A DNA stretch of 8,115 nt. Origin: Mageeibacillus sp. UBA5436. GTDB lineage: Bacteria; Bacillota; Clostridia; Saccharofermentanales; DTU023. Position 1 is the first letter of the stretch, and each line of letters begins with the position of its first letter. The position numbers and the translations under genes are program-made. Shown in pieces: positions 1 through 6,205 of this stretch. The stretch is from NCBI GenBank assembly GCA_002427545.1, contig DIRM01000037.1, forward strand, positions 31,680-39,794. Reading direction: 5' to 3'. Below the pieces are notes generated by a model, which was given only the letters and a program-made list of their open reading frames with translations, did not search any database and was not told the origin of the DNA.

Positions 1-2354
1 TCCTTAAGCTCTGCTTTAGATTTACCCTTAATGTCCTTTTTATAATTTTCTGTTTCAGTCTCACTTTTAACTCTCAAACTATTGAGTTCTTCTAATTTAT
101 TTGACAAATCAACCACTAAAGATTTGGCGGAATCTAATTTTTCTACTTTTTTGAAATTCCCCAAATTCTTATCTAATTTATTTTTGTACATAGCATAGTC
201 ATTATTACTATTTTTAATTTTTTCTTCTAATTCTTTTAGCTTTTTATTATTTTCTAAAATGTCTTTATTAATTTTGACATAATTATTGTAATAATTAGAC
301 AATTCAAAAATGTCCTTACAATCATAATATTTTAAGCTTTCATTTAATTTAGTATTAAGATCCTTTTTTTCTTTTTTGTGGTTTTTTAAACTTTGATTTT
401 GCTCATTAATTTCATTTTCATCCAATAAAACGAGTTCATTCGTTTTTTCTTTCTCATTATTTAAAATTTTCTGATTGACTTCCAAATTCCTATTAAGTGC
501 ATTCAGTTCTTGATTTAAATCATCATAATTTTTTGAAATAGCTTCTAGATTAAAATCAATCTCTTTTATTTCATTTTCTAATATATTAATTCTATTATTA
601 TATTTAGAAAGGGTGTCTTTTATTTCTGAGATTAAATTTTTGATTGCTTTTACATTTTCTTTGCTATCATACAGATTTGAATTTTGATATTCTTCTTTAT
701 ATAAATTTAACTGTTTTTCTAATTCGTTTAATTTTGCTTTGTTTTGTTCATAATTATTTAAATTTTTACTTTTTTTCAATTTTGAAAAGACTAGCAAGGT
801 AACAAATATAACTAAACCTACAATACCTACCAATCGTAAGGTATTATTGTGTATTACAAATGAAACGGCGAATAAGATGATGCTTACTATTGATAAAATA
901 ATTAATACTATAGTAATGCCATCATTAGGCGCTTCTTTGGCAACTAATTGTTTATATGCATTAATGTTATCTTGAGTATTTGCAATATTTTTTTCTAAAT
1001 TGTTTTGTTTGTTATTTTTTATGTTTTCTAAGTTGTTTTGTTGAATAATACTTTCTTTTTCTTTATCTGAATATTGCTTTTTTAATTCGGAAATTTCTTG
1101 CTGTTTATCTTGTTTCTTTTGATCTAAACTTAGCTTATTTTCCTTTAACTTTTTAAATTCGGGTTCTCTATTGCTTAATTCACCTTTTATTTCTTTTACT
1201 TCTACTTCTAAAGAGTTTATATTCTCAAAAATTTTATTGTTATTTTTTTGGTTTTCTAATATTTCATTAATTTCATTAATTTCTTTTTCAAGTTTTTTAA
1301 GTTTGTTTTCATCTTTTCTCAAATTTGAAATTAAATCTGAGGATATATCTTTGTATTCTTTTAAATTTTTCTCTTCTATATTGATTTTTTTAGTCGTAGC
1401 ATCAATTTCTTTTTTTATGTCTTCAATTTTTGAATTTAGTAAGGTTAGATTTTCTATATAATTATTACATTCACTTATAAATTTATTATCAATGACTCCA
1501 TTTGGAGTAGTCAATTTTTCTTTTGCATTTTCAATTCTTTGGTTTGTCTTTTCTATACCTGTAATTTTTTCAAGTAATGAATCTATTGTTTGATATTCTT
1601 GAATATCCTCATATTTTTTTAATTTCTTTTGTATATCAGAAGCTTCCTTATCTAAATAATTAAGCTTGTCAGAAAATTCATCTAATCTGTTTTTATATTC
1701 TTTCTTTTTCTTTTCGTCCATAAGAGCTTCGTTCATTAAACTGTTTAATTGCTCTATTCGATTCTCATTTTCTGCCAAGTATCCTTTTTTACCATTTTTG
1801 CTTAATATACTTTCTTTTGCTTTAACTAAGCGATTTAAGGTTTCAGTATGCGAAGTTTCTTCATTTCCTGTTGTTACTAAATTCATTAACTTTTGAGTAA
1901 TCTCATTATTATTCGTGCTTGAACTGAAATTTGTATTTCTTGAACTTACAAAAACAGTTCTTTCAAAAGCATCTTCTCCAAGATCGAAAAAATACTCTCC
2001 AGGATCTCCAGATGTTTTTATTTCTTCTCCAGTCAAATTGTCGTATAATTTGACAATATCTGTTTTGTTGGTCTTTTTGAATGTTCTTTCAAGTCCGTAT
2101 TCAATGCCATCATCTTCAAAAATGATTTTGCCTTTCATGGGTTTACCATTCCACGGCTGATATTTTTTTCTAGGATTTTCTTGTATAGCCTGCTTTTTGC
2201 CATTATGTCCATAAAACATCATCAGTATAAAATCCATTATTGTAGATTTACCATCTTCATTTTTGCCGAAGATAATATTGAATCCATCATCTAAATCTAA
2301 TTGATAGTTTTCAAATTTTCCAAAATTTTGAATGTAGAGTGTTTTAATATTCAT
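1..2354 (-). CDS. SbcC/Rad50/YhaN-like coiled-coil AAA ATPase with central membrane hairpin (C-terminus off left edge)
   Basis: Reading down the minus strand from the ATG at 2354-2352 gives 784 codons without a stop to the left edge, so the C-terminal part is missing. The N-terminus (MNIKTLYIQNFGKFENY) is the standard SMC/SbcC-like opening, followed by a Walker A motif GKNEDGKST at residues 30-38. From about residue 190 the protein is Lys/Glu/Asn-rich heptad-like coiled coil, interrupted at about 480-523 by two hydrophobic helices (about 480-501 and 508-523) joined by a short HNNT-containing turn. Coiled coil resumes to residue 784. Only two cysteines are visible (C296, C679) and there is no CxxC hook. 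Family knowledge: SbcC/Rad50 proteins pair with SbcD/Mre11 nucleases to process DNA ends, and the neighbour is such a nuclease. Signature motif and Walker B should lie beyond the edge. An SD-like AGGTGAGG (2371-2364) sits 9 nt before the ATG, inside the nuclease gene. The closest named relative is probably Bacillus YhaN rather than canonical SbcC. Membrane anchoring is inferred. Confidence 0.88.
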   Translation of the reverse strand, partial: MNIKTLYIQNFGKFENYQLDLDDGFNIIFGKNEDGKSTIMDFILMMFYGHNGKKQAIQENPRKKYQPWNGKPMKGKIIFEDDGIEYGLERTFKKTNKTDIVKLYDNLTGEEIKTSGDPGEYFFDLGEDAFERTVFVSSRNTNFSSSTNNNEITQKLMNLVTTGNEETSHTETLNRLVKAKESILSKNGKKGYLAENENRIEQLNSLMNEALMDEKKKKEYKNRLDEFSDKLNYLDKEASDIQKKLKKYEDIQEYQTIDSLLEKITGIEKTNQRIENAKEKLTTPNGVIDNKFISECNNYIENLTLLNSKIEDIKKEIDATTKKINIEEKNLKEYKDISSDLISNLRKDENKLKKLEKEINEINEILENQKNNNKIFENINSLEVEVKEIKGELSNREPEFKKLKENKLSLDQKKQDKQQEISELKKQYSDKEKESIIQQNNLENIKNNKQNNLEKNIANTQDNINAYKQLVAKEAPNDGITIVLIILSIVSIILFAVSFVIHNNTLRLVGIVGLVIFVTLLVFSKLKKSKNLNNYEQNKAKLNELEKQLNLYKEEYQNSNLYDSKENVKAIKNLISEIKDTLSKYNNRINILENEIKEIDFNLEAISKNYDDLNQELNALNRNLEVNQKILNNEKEKTNELVLLDENEINEQNQSLKNHKKEKKDLNTKLNESLKYYDCKDIFELSNYYNNYVKINKDILENNKKLKELEEKIKNSNNDYAMYKNKLDKNLGNFKKVEKLDSAKSLVVDLSNKLEELNSLRVKSETETENYKKDIKGKSKAELK

Positions 2355-3462
2355 TTATTCTAACCTCACCTTCAAATGCTTCTAAGCCGTATTTTAATGA
2401 TCTTTCATATACTTTCTTTAGATTTTCATCATTAGCTTCATCAATTTTATTTAACATTTTATTTGTGAAAACACCTTTAAGGGAAGTTTCTTGCCTCAAT
2501 AATTCTAAATTGTATGGCGTTTTCATTTTATCTATTAGCTTTATATAATAAAAAATGTCTGACAATCTATCCTCTATACTAATCCAAGAAACACGAAAAT
2601 CTGAAGGTATCTCTCCCTCTAAAATAATCCGATATGAATTGTCTTTATAATCCTTATAATTATTTTTTATTTGAGAATAAATTTTATTATAAACTTCTTC
2701 TTCGGACTCGACCCCAGTCATATCTACTCGATCAATAAAAAATCCTGGACAATCTATTTCTTTAAAATTAAATTCAATACCTTGTTCAGAAATAGTTCCA
2801 ATGTAAAAGCCTTTACTTCCAATTTCATCAAATCCTCTTCCCAATAAACTTCCAGGATAGGAATAATATGTATTTCCAGCTTTTTTCATTTCGCTTCTTT
2901 TATGCATATGTCCTAATGCTAAATAATCGACACCCATTCTTGATATATCTTCTTTAGAAATAGGATGATATTGACTATTTCCTGATGTATTCACCAAATC
3001 TCCATGGCATATACAGATATTAATCATTGAATGATCGATATCAATAGGCTCGTTAAATAAAAATTCATTTACAAAACTACCATCAAAGCCAACTCCATAT
3101 ACGGTGGTGTTCAACTCCTCAATAGGAAAGCTTTCAACTTCTGGACTAAAAATCTTGACATTGTCTGGCCATGAGCTTTCCAGATATGGAGAGTCTAGAG
3201 ATAAATAATCATGATTGCCAGGTGAAATAAATACACGAGTATCTAAATTTTTCAGAGAACTTTGAATTGTACTTAATGTTGTTGAGTCAATATTTGAGCT
3301 ATCAAATAAATCCCCTGCAATTAGAAGAATATCTACCTTTTCTTTAGAACAAATATCGATCATATCTCGAAAAGCCTTTAATAAATTCCTATAAAGCTTG
3401 TGATCTCCAATTTCTTCAGAAATTAAATGCACATCCGCACAATGTGCAATTTTCACGTTCAT
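2344..3462 (-). CDS. SbcD/Mre11/YhaO-like DNA repair exonuclease (metallophosphoesterase)
   Basis: This is a calcineurin-like metallophosphoesterase of the Mre11/SbcD class, expected to be a metal-dependent (Mn2+ in the family) DNA nuclease partnered with the downstream ATPase. All the metal-ligand motifs are visible. Numbered from the longest reading frame (GTG at 3471) they are D13/H15 in ADVHL, D54 in GDLFD, N87/H88 in GNHD, H156 in CHGD, and H188/H190 in GHMH. The C-terminal third is the acidic capping-type region seen in YhaO-like proteins. The GTG at 3471 lies only 2 nt from the AGGAAGG ribosome site (3480-3474), too close to be used. The ATG at 3462 (M4 of the long frame) has an 11-nt spacer and begins directly with NVKIAHCADVHL, so I place the start there, giving 372 residues. 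The stop TAA (2346-2344) lies inside the start of the ATPase gene, an 11-nt overlap that implies translational coupling. Confidence 0.92.
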   Translation of the reverse strand: MNVKIAHCADVHLISEEIGDHKLYRNLLKAFRDMIDICSKEKVDILLIAGDLFDSSNIDSTTLSTIQSSLKNLDTRVFISPGNHDYLSLDSPYLESSWPDNVKIFSPEVESFPIEELNTTVYGVGFDGSFVNEFLFNEPIDIDHSMINICICHGDLVNTSGNSQYHPISKEDISRMGVDYLALGHMHKRSEMKKAGNTYYSYPGSLLGRGFDEIGSKGFYIGTISEQGIEFNFKEIDCPGFFIDRVDMTGVESEEEVYNKIYSQIKNNYKDYKDNSYRIILEGEIPSDFRVSWISIEDRLSDIFYYIKLIDKMKTPYNLELLRQETSLKGVFTNKMLNKIDEANDENLKKVYERSLKYGLEAFEGEVRINEY

Positions 3463-3473
3463 ATATGACACAT

Positions 3474-3480
3474 CCTTCCT
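3474..3480 (-). promoter_or_regulatory. Ribosome binding site AGGAAGG that decides the nuclease start
   Basis: AGGAAGG on the minus strand is 2 nt before a GTG (3471) and 11 nt before an in-frame ATG (3462). The spacing favours the ATG as the real start and trims three residues from the longest frame. Confidence 0.7.
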
Positions 3481-3495
3481 GTGGTTAAAATAAAT

Positions 3496-3523
3496 GTTCT
3501 ATTTAATTTATTTATTCTGACAA
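3496..3523 (-). promoter_or_regulatory. Possible sigma-70 type promoter for the nuclease-ATPase unit
   Basis: On the minus strand TTGTCA (3523-3518, five of six to TTGACA) is followed after 16 nt by TAGAAC (3501-3496, four of six to TATAAT). It lies about 35 nt upstream of the nuclease start codon. The region is so AT-rich that chance matches are expected, so this is only a candidate. Confidence 0.3.
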
Positions 3524-3591
3524 TAATCCTAGTATTAATTTAACAAATTTTATTAAATATTACTAAAATATATGAATATTCTTATTCTATG

Positions 3592-3629
3592 ATGATTTAA
3601 TAAAATTCTCTAGAGATTGTTTAAATCAT
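3592..3629. repeat. Nested dyad: 9-bp arms around a 10-bp palindrome
   Basis: ATGATTTAA (3592-3600) and TTAAATCAT (3621-3629) are exact reverse complements. Between them lies the perfect palindrome TCTCTAGAGA (3607-3616), almost concentric with the outer arms. The element could be an operator or a structured leader. No known regulator site was recognised. Confidence 0.55.
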
Positions 3630-3744
3630 ATTTGCTTGTGGTTTCATCTATGGTTCTTTTTTTTTACCATCATAAAACATTTAAGTTTCTTTTGCTTTTC
3701 CTTGTTTAAACCCTGTCTTTATGTTTTCAGGTTGAAAGTTAATG

Positions 3745-3787
3745 TTACAATAATAAAAAAGATTTTAATTTCATTTTATTATTGTAA
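3745..3787. repeat. Perfect 14-bp inverted repeat upstream of the MgtC-type gene
   Basis: TTACAATAATAAAA (3745-3758) and TTTTATTATTGTAA (3774-3787) are exact reverse complements separated by 15 nt. The element lies about 77 nt before the MgtC-type start codon. It could be an operator for a dimeric repressor or an RNA hairpin in a leader. With almost all A-T pairs and no clean T-run after it, it is a poor intrinsic terminator in the plus direction. Confidence 0.65.
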
Positions 3788-3847
3788 ATAAAGATTGTCA
3801 TGAGGATAGATAATAGGACAAACAAAACGATGGTGATCAATAATGAC

Positions 3848-3853
3848 AGGAGG
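3848..3853 (+). promoter_or_regulatory. Strong ribosome binding site AGGAGG that decides the MgtC-type start
   Basis: AGGAGG lies 10 nt before the ATG at 3864. An in-frame ATG at 3843 sits immediately upstream of the AGGAGG and would put the ribosome site inside the coding frame. The downstream ATG is therefore the supported start. Confidence 0.85.
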
Positions 3854-3863
3854 TTTTTTGTTC

Positions 3864-4562
3864 ATGCATTTTGATTATATAAATACATTAGAGATGTTAA
3901 GAGATATAAATATAATCTCATTATTGTTTCGCGTAATATTGGCCATGTTATCAGGAGGATTAATTGGTTTTGAAAGAGGCTTAAAAAACAGATCAGCAGG
4001 ATTTCGCACCAATATATTAGTATGTTTGGGTTCCACAATTGTCATGTGCACTAGCCAATATATTCATCAATATTTAGGTGGCATAGATCTCACAAGAATG
4101 GGAGCTCAAGTTATAAGCGGTATAGGATTTCTTGGTGCTGGTACTATTATCGTCAAAAAAGATCGTACAGTTAAAGGATTAACAACTGCGGCTGGATTAT
4201 GGGCTGTAGCATGCATAGGATTAGCCATAGGAATTGGTTTTTATTCTGGAGCAATTATTGGAACTCTTTCTATATTTCTTACCAATACAGTTTTGCGTTT
4301 AGTGGATGAGAAGTTTATAGACAGAGGTAATGTTGTTGATTATTATGTTGAGTTTACGGATGCTACGCATATCCCTGAATTTGTTCTTTTTGTAACAGAA
4401 AAGAATTTGAAAATAATTAATTTAAGTGTTATTGAGGGAAGAACAGCCGAACAGAAAGCTGCTATAACGATCAGCTTAGACAATTCATCTAGAATTTCTC
4501 AAGAAAAAATTTTTCAAACATTAAATGAAGCAAATGAAGTAGTATACCTAGAAGAAATATGA
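3864..4562 (+). CDS. MgtC/SapB family membrane protein
   Basis: The predicted protein has 232 residues. The first two thirds are membrane-embedded. Residues 18-65 hold the MgtC/SapB signature: a helix with LAMLSGGLIGFERG, then KNRSAGFRTNILVCLGS. Two more hydrophobic stretches follow (about 82-97 with GIGFLGAGTI, and about 106-148 with the conserved GLTTAAGLWAVA segment). Residues about 155-232 form a soluble C-terminal domain of the small ACT-like type seen in this family. MgtC proteins of pathogens support growth in low Mg2+ and modulate F1Fo ATP synthase, but most free-living members have no proven function, so a role in Mg2+ or membrane-energy homeostasis is only suggested. The start at 3864 is chosen from the AGGAGG at 3848. 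The next gene begins 25 nt after the stop, suggesting co-transcription with the chromate-type transporter halves. Confidence 0.93.
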   Translation: MHFDYINTLEMLRDINIISLLFRVILAMLSGGLIGFERGLKNRSAGFRTNILVCLGSTIVMCTSQYIHQYLGGIDLTRMGAQVISGIGFLGAGTIIVKKDRTVKGLTTAAGLWAVACIGLAIGIGFYSGAIIGTLSIFLTNTVLRLVDEKFIDRGNVVDYYVEFTDATHIPEFVLFVTEKNLKIINLSVIEGRTAEQKAAITISLDNSSRISQEKIFQTLNEANEVVYLEEI

Positions 4563-4587
4563 TAGATGCTCAATATGGTGTTTGATA

Positions 4588-5139
4588 ATGATAACTGACT
4601 TAGAATTATTTAAAGAAATATTTAAAATTAATTTAATCACTTTTGGTGGAGGCTATACAATAGCACCCGTTTTACTGGATACTTTTTCTCGCAAAAGAAA
4701 ATTAATCAAAGAAGAAGAAATGCTAGATATTATTGCTCTTGGCCAAAGTGGTCCTGGTGCTTTAGCAGTGAGTTGCAGCTTATTGACTGGCTATAAGATT
4801 AAGGGGATTAAAGGAGCTGCTTTAGCTGCAATAGCTTCCATTTTGCCGCCATTAATCATCATTTCCATCATCTTTTATTTCTATAAAGAAGTTGCAACAA
4901 ACTATTGGGTACGAGCAGCTCTCAGGGGGATGAGCGGGATTATCTGTGCGGTTTTACTGATTACTACTTTCCGATTAGGAAAAGTTGCCTTAAAAAAACA
5001 TCCAGTGTTTTCAGCAATCATCATGTTAACAAGTTTTATTTTTGGTTATTTTACTTCCATCAATACAGGCATTATTATTTTAGCCTTAGCCATACTTGGA
5101 CTTGTGGTTTTTAGCTTGAAGGGGGTAAAAATACCATGA
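4588..5139 (+). CDS. Chromate transporter family protein, first half of a split CHR pair
   Basis: The predicted 183-residue protein is one CHR domain, about half the size of full-length ChrA. It shows the family signature near the N-terminus, NLITFGGGYTIAPVL (about 15-29), and the second conserved loop GQSGPGALAVS (52-62), followed by GYKIKGIKGA. Hydrophobic segments follow at about 78-98, 110-128, 140-157 and 160-176. Short-chain CHR proteins are usually encoded as tandem pairs (Bacillus YwrB/YwrA type) that work together in chromate efflux, possibly carrying other anions. The second half follows directly with an ATGA overlap. The frame can open at a TTG (4582), but the only SD-like stretch, GGTG at 4577-4580, is 1 nt from it and 7 nt from the ATG at 4588, so I prefer the ATG. 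True substrate unknown. Confidence 0.9.
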   Translation: MITDLELFKEIFKINLITFGGGYTIAPVLLDTFSRKRKLIKEEEMLDIIALGQSGPGALAVSCSLLTGYKIKGIKGAALAAIASILPPLIIISIIFYFYKEVATNYWVRAALRGMSGIICAVLLITTFRLGKVALKKHPVFSAIIMLTSFIFGYFTSINTGIIILALAILGLVVFSLKGVKIP

Positions 5140-5729
5140 TTTATCTGGAGCTTTTCTTAGCCTTTGTTCAAATAGGTACGATTGCTTTTGGAGGGGGTTA
5201 TGCTGCTCTCCCAATCATTCAAGATGTTATCGTCCGTCAAAAAGGCTGGCTGACGATGACCGAAATGACTGACGTTGTTACGATTTCTCAATTAACACCA
5301 GGTCCAATTGCAATTAATGCAGCTTCATTTGTAGGCACAAAAATTGGCGGTATCCCTGGTGCCATCGTCGCTACTTTAGGTAATATTTTACCTCAAACCA
5401 TATTAATGTTGATTTTAGGTTATTTCTTATTTAGAGGCAGAAAAATCAAAACCTTGGATAAGATGCTAAAAGCCTTAAGGCCAGGCGTGGTAGGTTTAAT
5501 CGGTACAGCTACTTTGACGATGATGATTTCTTCATTCGTACCACAAGGTTTGAATTACTTAATGAATCATTTTAATATCAAAAGCATTGATTTGATTGCC
5601 TTATTTTGTTTTACCATAGGTTTGGTTTTATACATCAAAAAAGTAGATATGATCAAATTAATTGGGCTAGGTGCAGCTATGGGATTAGTTTTGGCCTTTG
5701 TAGAAAAATATATTTTACTCATTGCATAA
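5136..5729 (+). CDS. Chromate transporter family protein, second half of a split CHR pair
   Basis: The predicted 197-residue protein is the partner CHR domain. It carries GTIAFGGGYAALPIIQD (14-30), where the FGGG motif is diagnostic, then the canonical SQLTPGPIAIN (51-61) and the GTKIGGIPGA loop (67-76). Several membrane segments follow (about 77-99, 115-133, 150-167 and 174-196). Its ATG overlaps the stop of the preceding half (ATGA, 5136-5139), and a GGGGG-containing ribosome site (around 5121-5125) lies inside the upstream gene. The two halves are therefore translationally coupled and probably form an antiparallel heterodimer, as proposed for paired short CHR proteins. The first half carries GQSGPGA where this one carries SQLTPGP, so the halves have diverged rather than being a recent duplication. 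Chromate export is the family label. The physiological anion in an anaerobe could differ. Confidence 0.92.
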   Translation: MIYLELFLAFVQIGTIAFGGGYAALPIIQDVIVRQKGWLTMTEMTDVVTISQLTPGPIAINAASFVGTKIGGIPGAIVATLGNILPQTILMLILGYFLFRGRKIKTLDKMLKALRPGVVGLIGTATLTMMISSFVPQGLNYLMNHFNIKSIDLIALFCFTIGLVLYIKKVDMIKLIGLGAAMGLVLAFVEKYILLIA

Positions 5730-5758
5730 CAATGTAATTCGATGCGGATTCATCTCTA

Positions 5759-5782
5759 AATTGTTGATTGAAATCAGCGATT
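5759..5782 (+). terminator. Weak hairpin after the CHR genes, possible terminator
   Basis: AATTGTTGATT (5759-5769) can pair along its length with AATCAGCGATT (5772-5782) if G-U pairs are allowed, with the innermost bases opened to form the loop. It begins 30 nt after the CHR stop codon. The downstream tract is T-rich but broken (GTGCTATTCTATT), so efficient intrinsic termination is uncertain. Confidence 0.3.
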
Positions 5783-5818
5783 GTGCTATTCTATTAATTC
5801 GTTATTCTTGCCGAACAA

Positions 5819-5848
5819 TTGATTAAAACAATACATTTTATTTATACT
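5819..5848 (+). promoter_or_regulatory. Candidate sigma-70 type promoter of the V-ATPase operon
   Basis: TTGATT (5819-5824, four of six to TTGACA) and TATACT (5843-5848, five of six to TATAAT) are separated by 18 nt. A start of transcription near 5855 would give a leader of only about 20 nt before the AAGGGA ribosome site and the ATG at 5878. Position and quality fit the first gene of the operon. Confidence 0.55.
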
Positions 5849-5862
5849 TGATGTTGAAAATG

Positions 5863-5868
5863 AAGGGA
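5863..5868 (+). promoter_or_regulatory. Ribosome binding site AAGGGA of the first V-ATPase gene
   Basis: AAGGGA ends 9 nt before the ATG at 5878. Earlier in-frame starts (TTG 5848, ATG 5851, ATG 5860) lie before or next to this site and close to the predicted -10 box, so they are not supported. Confidence 0.7.
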
Positions 5869-5877
5869 TTAAATCAT

Positions 5878-6204
5878 ATGGCAAATAAGCTGTGGGAGGC
5901 GATTACCCCCTTAGAAGCAGAAGCTGATCTTATTCTAGAGGATGCCCGTGAGAAAGCTGCAAACCATCTCCGAGAGGCACGTTTAGAAGCAGATAATCTT
6001 GCGGAAAATGCTGCAAATGAACGAATGAAAAACGATGCCAATACCAATGAAAAGATACAATTTGAACTACGCTTAGCTTCTGAAAAATCAAGAAAAGAAG
6101 CAGAAGTTTCGGCAGCAGCTATCGTGGCAGAGGCCCGCCCAAAGATGGGTGAAGCTGTCGATCGTGTAGTGGAAAGGATCTTGAGTACTCGTGGCAATCG
6201 TTAA
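5878..6204 (+). CDS. V-type ATPase peripheral-stalk subunit (NtpF/AhaH/G-like)
   Basis: The predicted protein has 108 residues and is almost wholly charged alpha-helix. It starts MANKLWEAITPLEAEADLIL, continues with Ala/Glu/Lys/Arg-rich heptads (about 10-92), and ends ARPKMGEAVDRVVERILS. Such short right-handed coiled coils are the G/H-type partner of subunit E in the peripheral stalk that holds the catalytic head to subunit I. The length fits the family. The main support is context: it is the first gene before ntpI, the place of ntpF in the Enterococcus hirae operon and of the H-type subunit in archaeal-type operons. The stop is separated by 1 nt from the ATG of ntpI. Sequence identity of coiled coils is weak evidence on its own, so the subunit letter is less certain than the role. 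Confidence 0.85.
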   Translation: MANKLWEAITPLEAEADLILEDAREKAANHLREARLEADNLAENAANERMKNDANTNEKIQFELRLASEKSRKEAEVSAAAIVAEARPKMGEAVDRVVERILSTRGNR

Positions 6205-6205
6205 T

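Larger units (their letters stand above)
3524..3847. other. AT-rich divergent intergenic region
   Basis: About 320 bp lie between the divergent nuclease and MgtC-type genes. I find no convincing coding sequence here. The region holds two dyad-symmetric elements (3592-3629 and 3745-3787), a T-rich tract around 3657-3700 and a GATAAT at 3809-3814 that could be a -10 for the rightward gene. The only TTGTCA upstream of that GATAAT (3795-3800) is just 8 nt away, so I cannot assemble a convincing rightward promoter. No known riboswitch pattern was recognised. Confidence 0.6.

Noticed and set aside
1171..2160. Three plus-strand reading frames (1171-1461, 1666-1896, 1915-2160) rich in Phe and Ser
   Set aside because: They lie antisense to the continuous 784-codon ATPase frame. 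Their Phe/Ser/Leu-rich translations are what antisense of Lys/Glu-rich coiled coil produces.
3650..3709. A 19-codon frame (MVLFFYHHKTFKFLLLFLV) in the divergent intergenic region, possible leader peptide
   Set aside because: It has only a weak GTGG in front, and its hydrophobic character follows from the T-rich tract. No attenuator-like structure directly follows it.
3774..3788. A PerR/Fur-like box in the second arm of the inverted repeat (ATTGTAA half)
   Set aside because: One half-site resembles the 7-1-7 PerR consensus but the other half does not, so I do not call it.
3481..3863. An Mg2+- or Mn2+-sensing riboswitch in the leader of the MgtC-type gene
   Set aside because: No conserved M-box or yybP-ykoY core could be recognised. 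Only AT-rich hairpins are present.
4905..5114. A 69-codon plus-strand frame inside the first CHR gene
   Set aside because: It overlaps a clearly conserved transporter gene in another frame and has no family resemblance.
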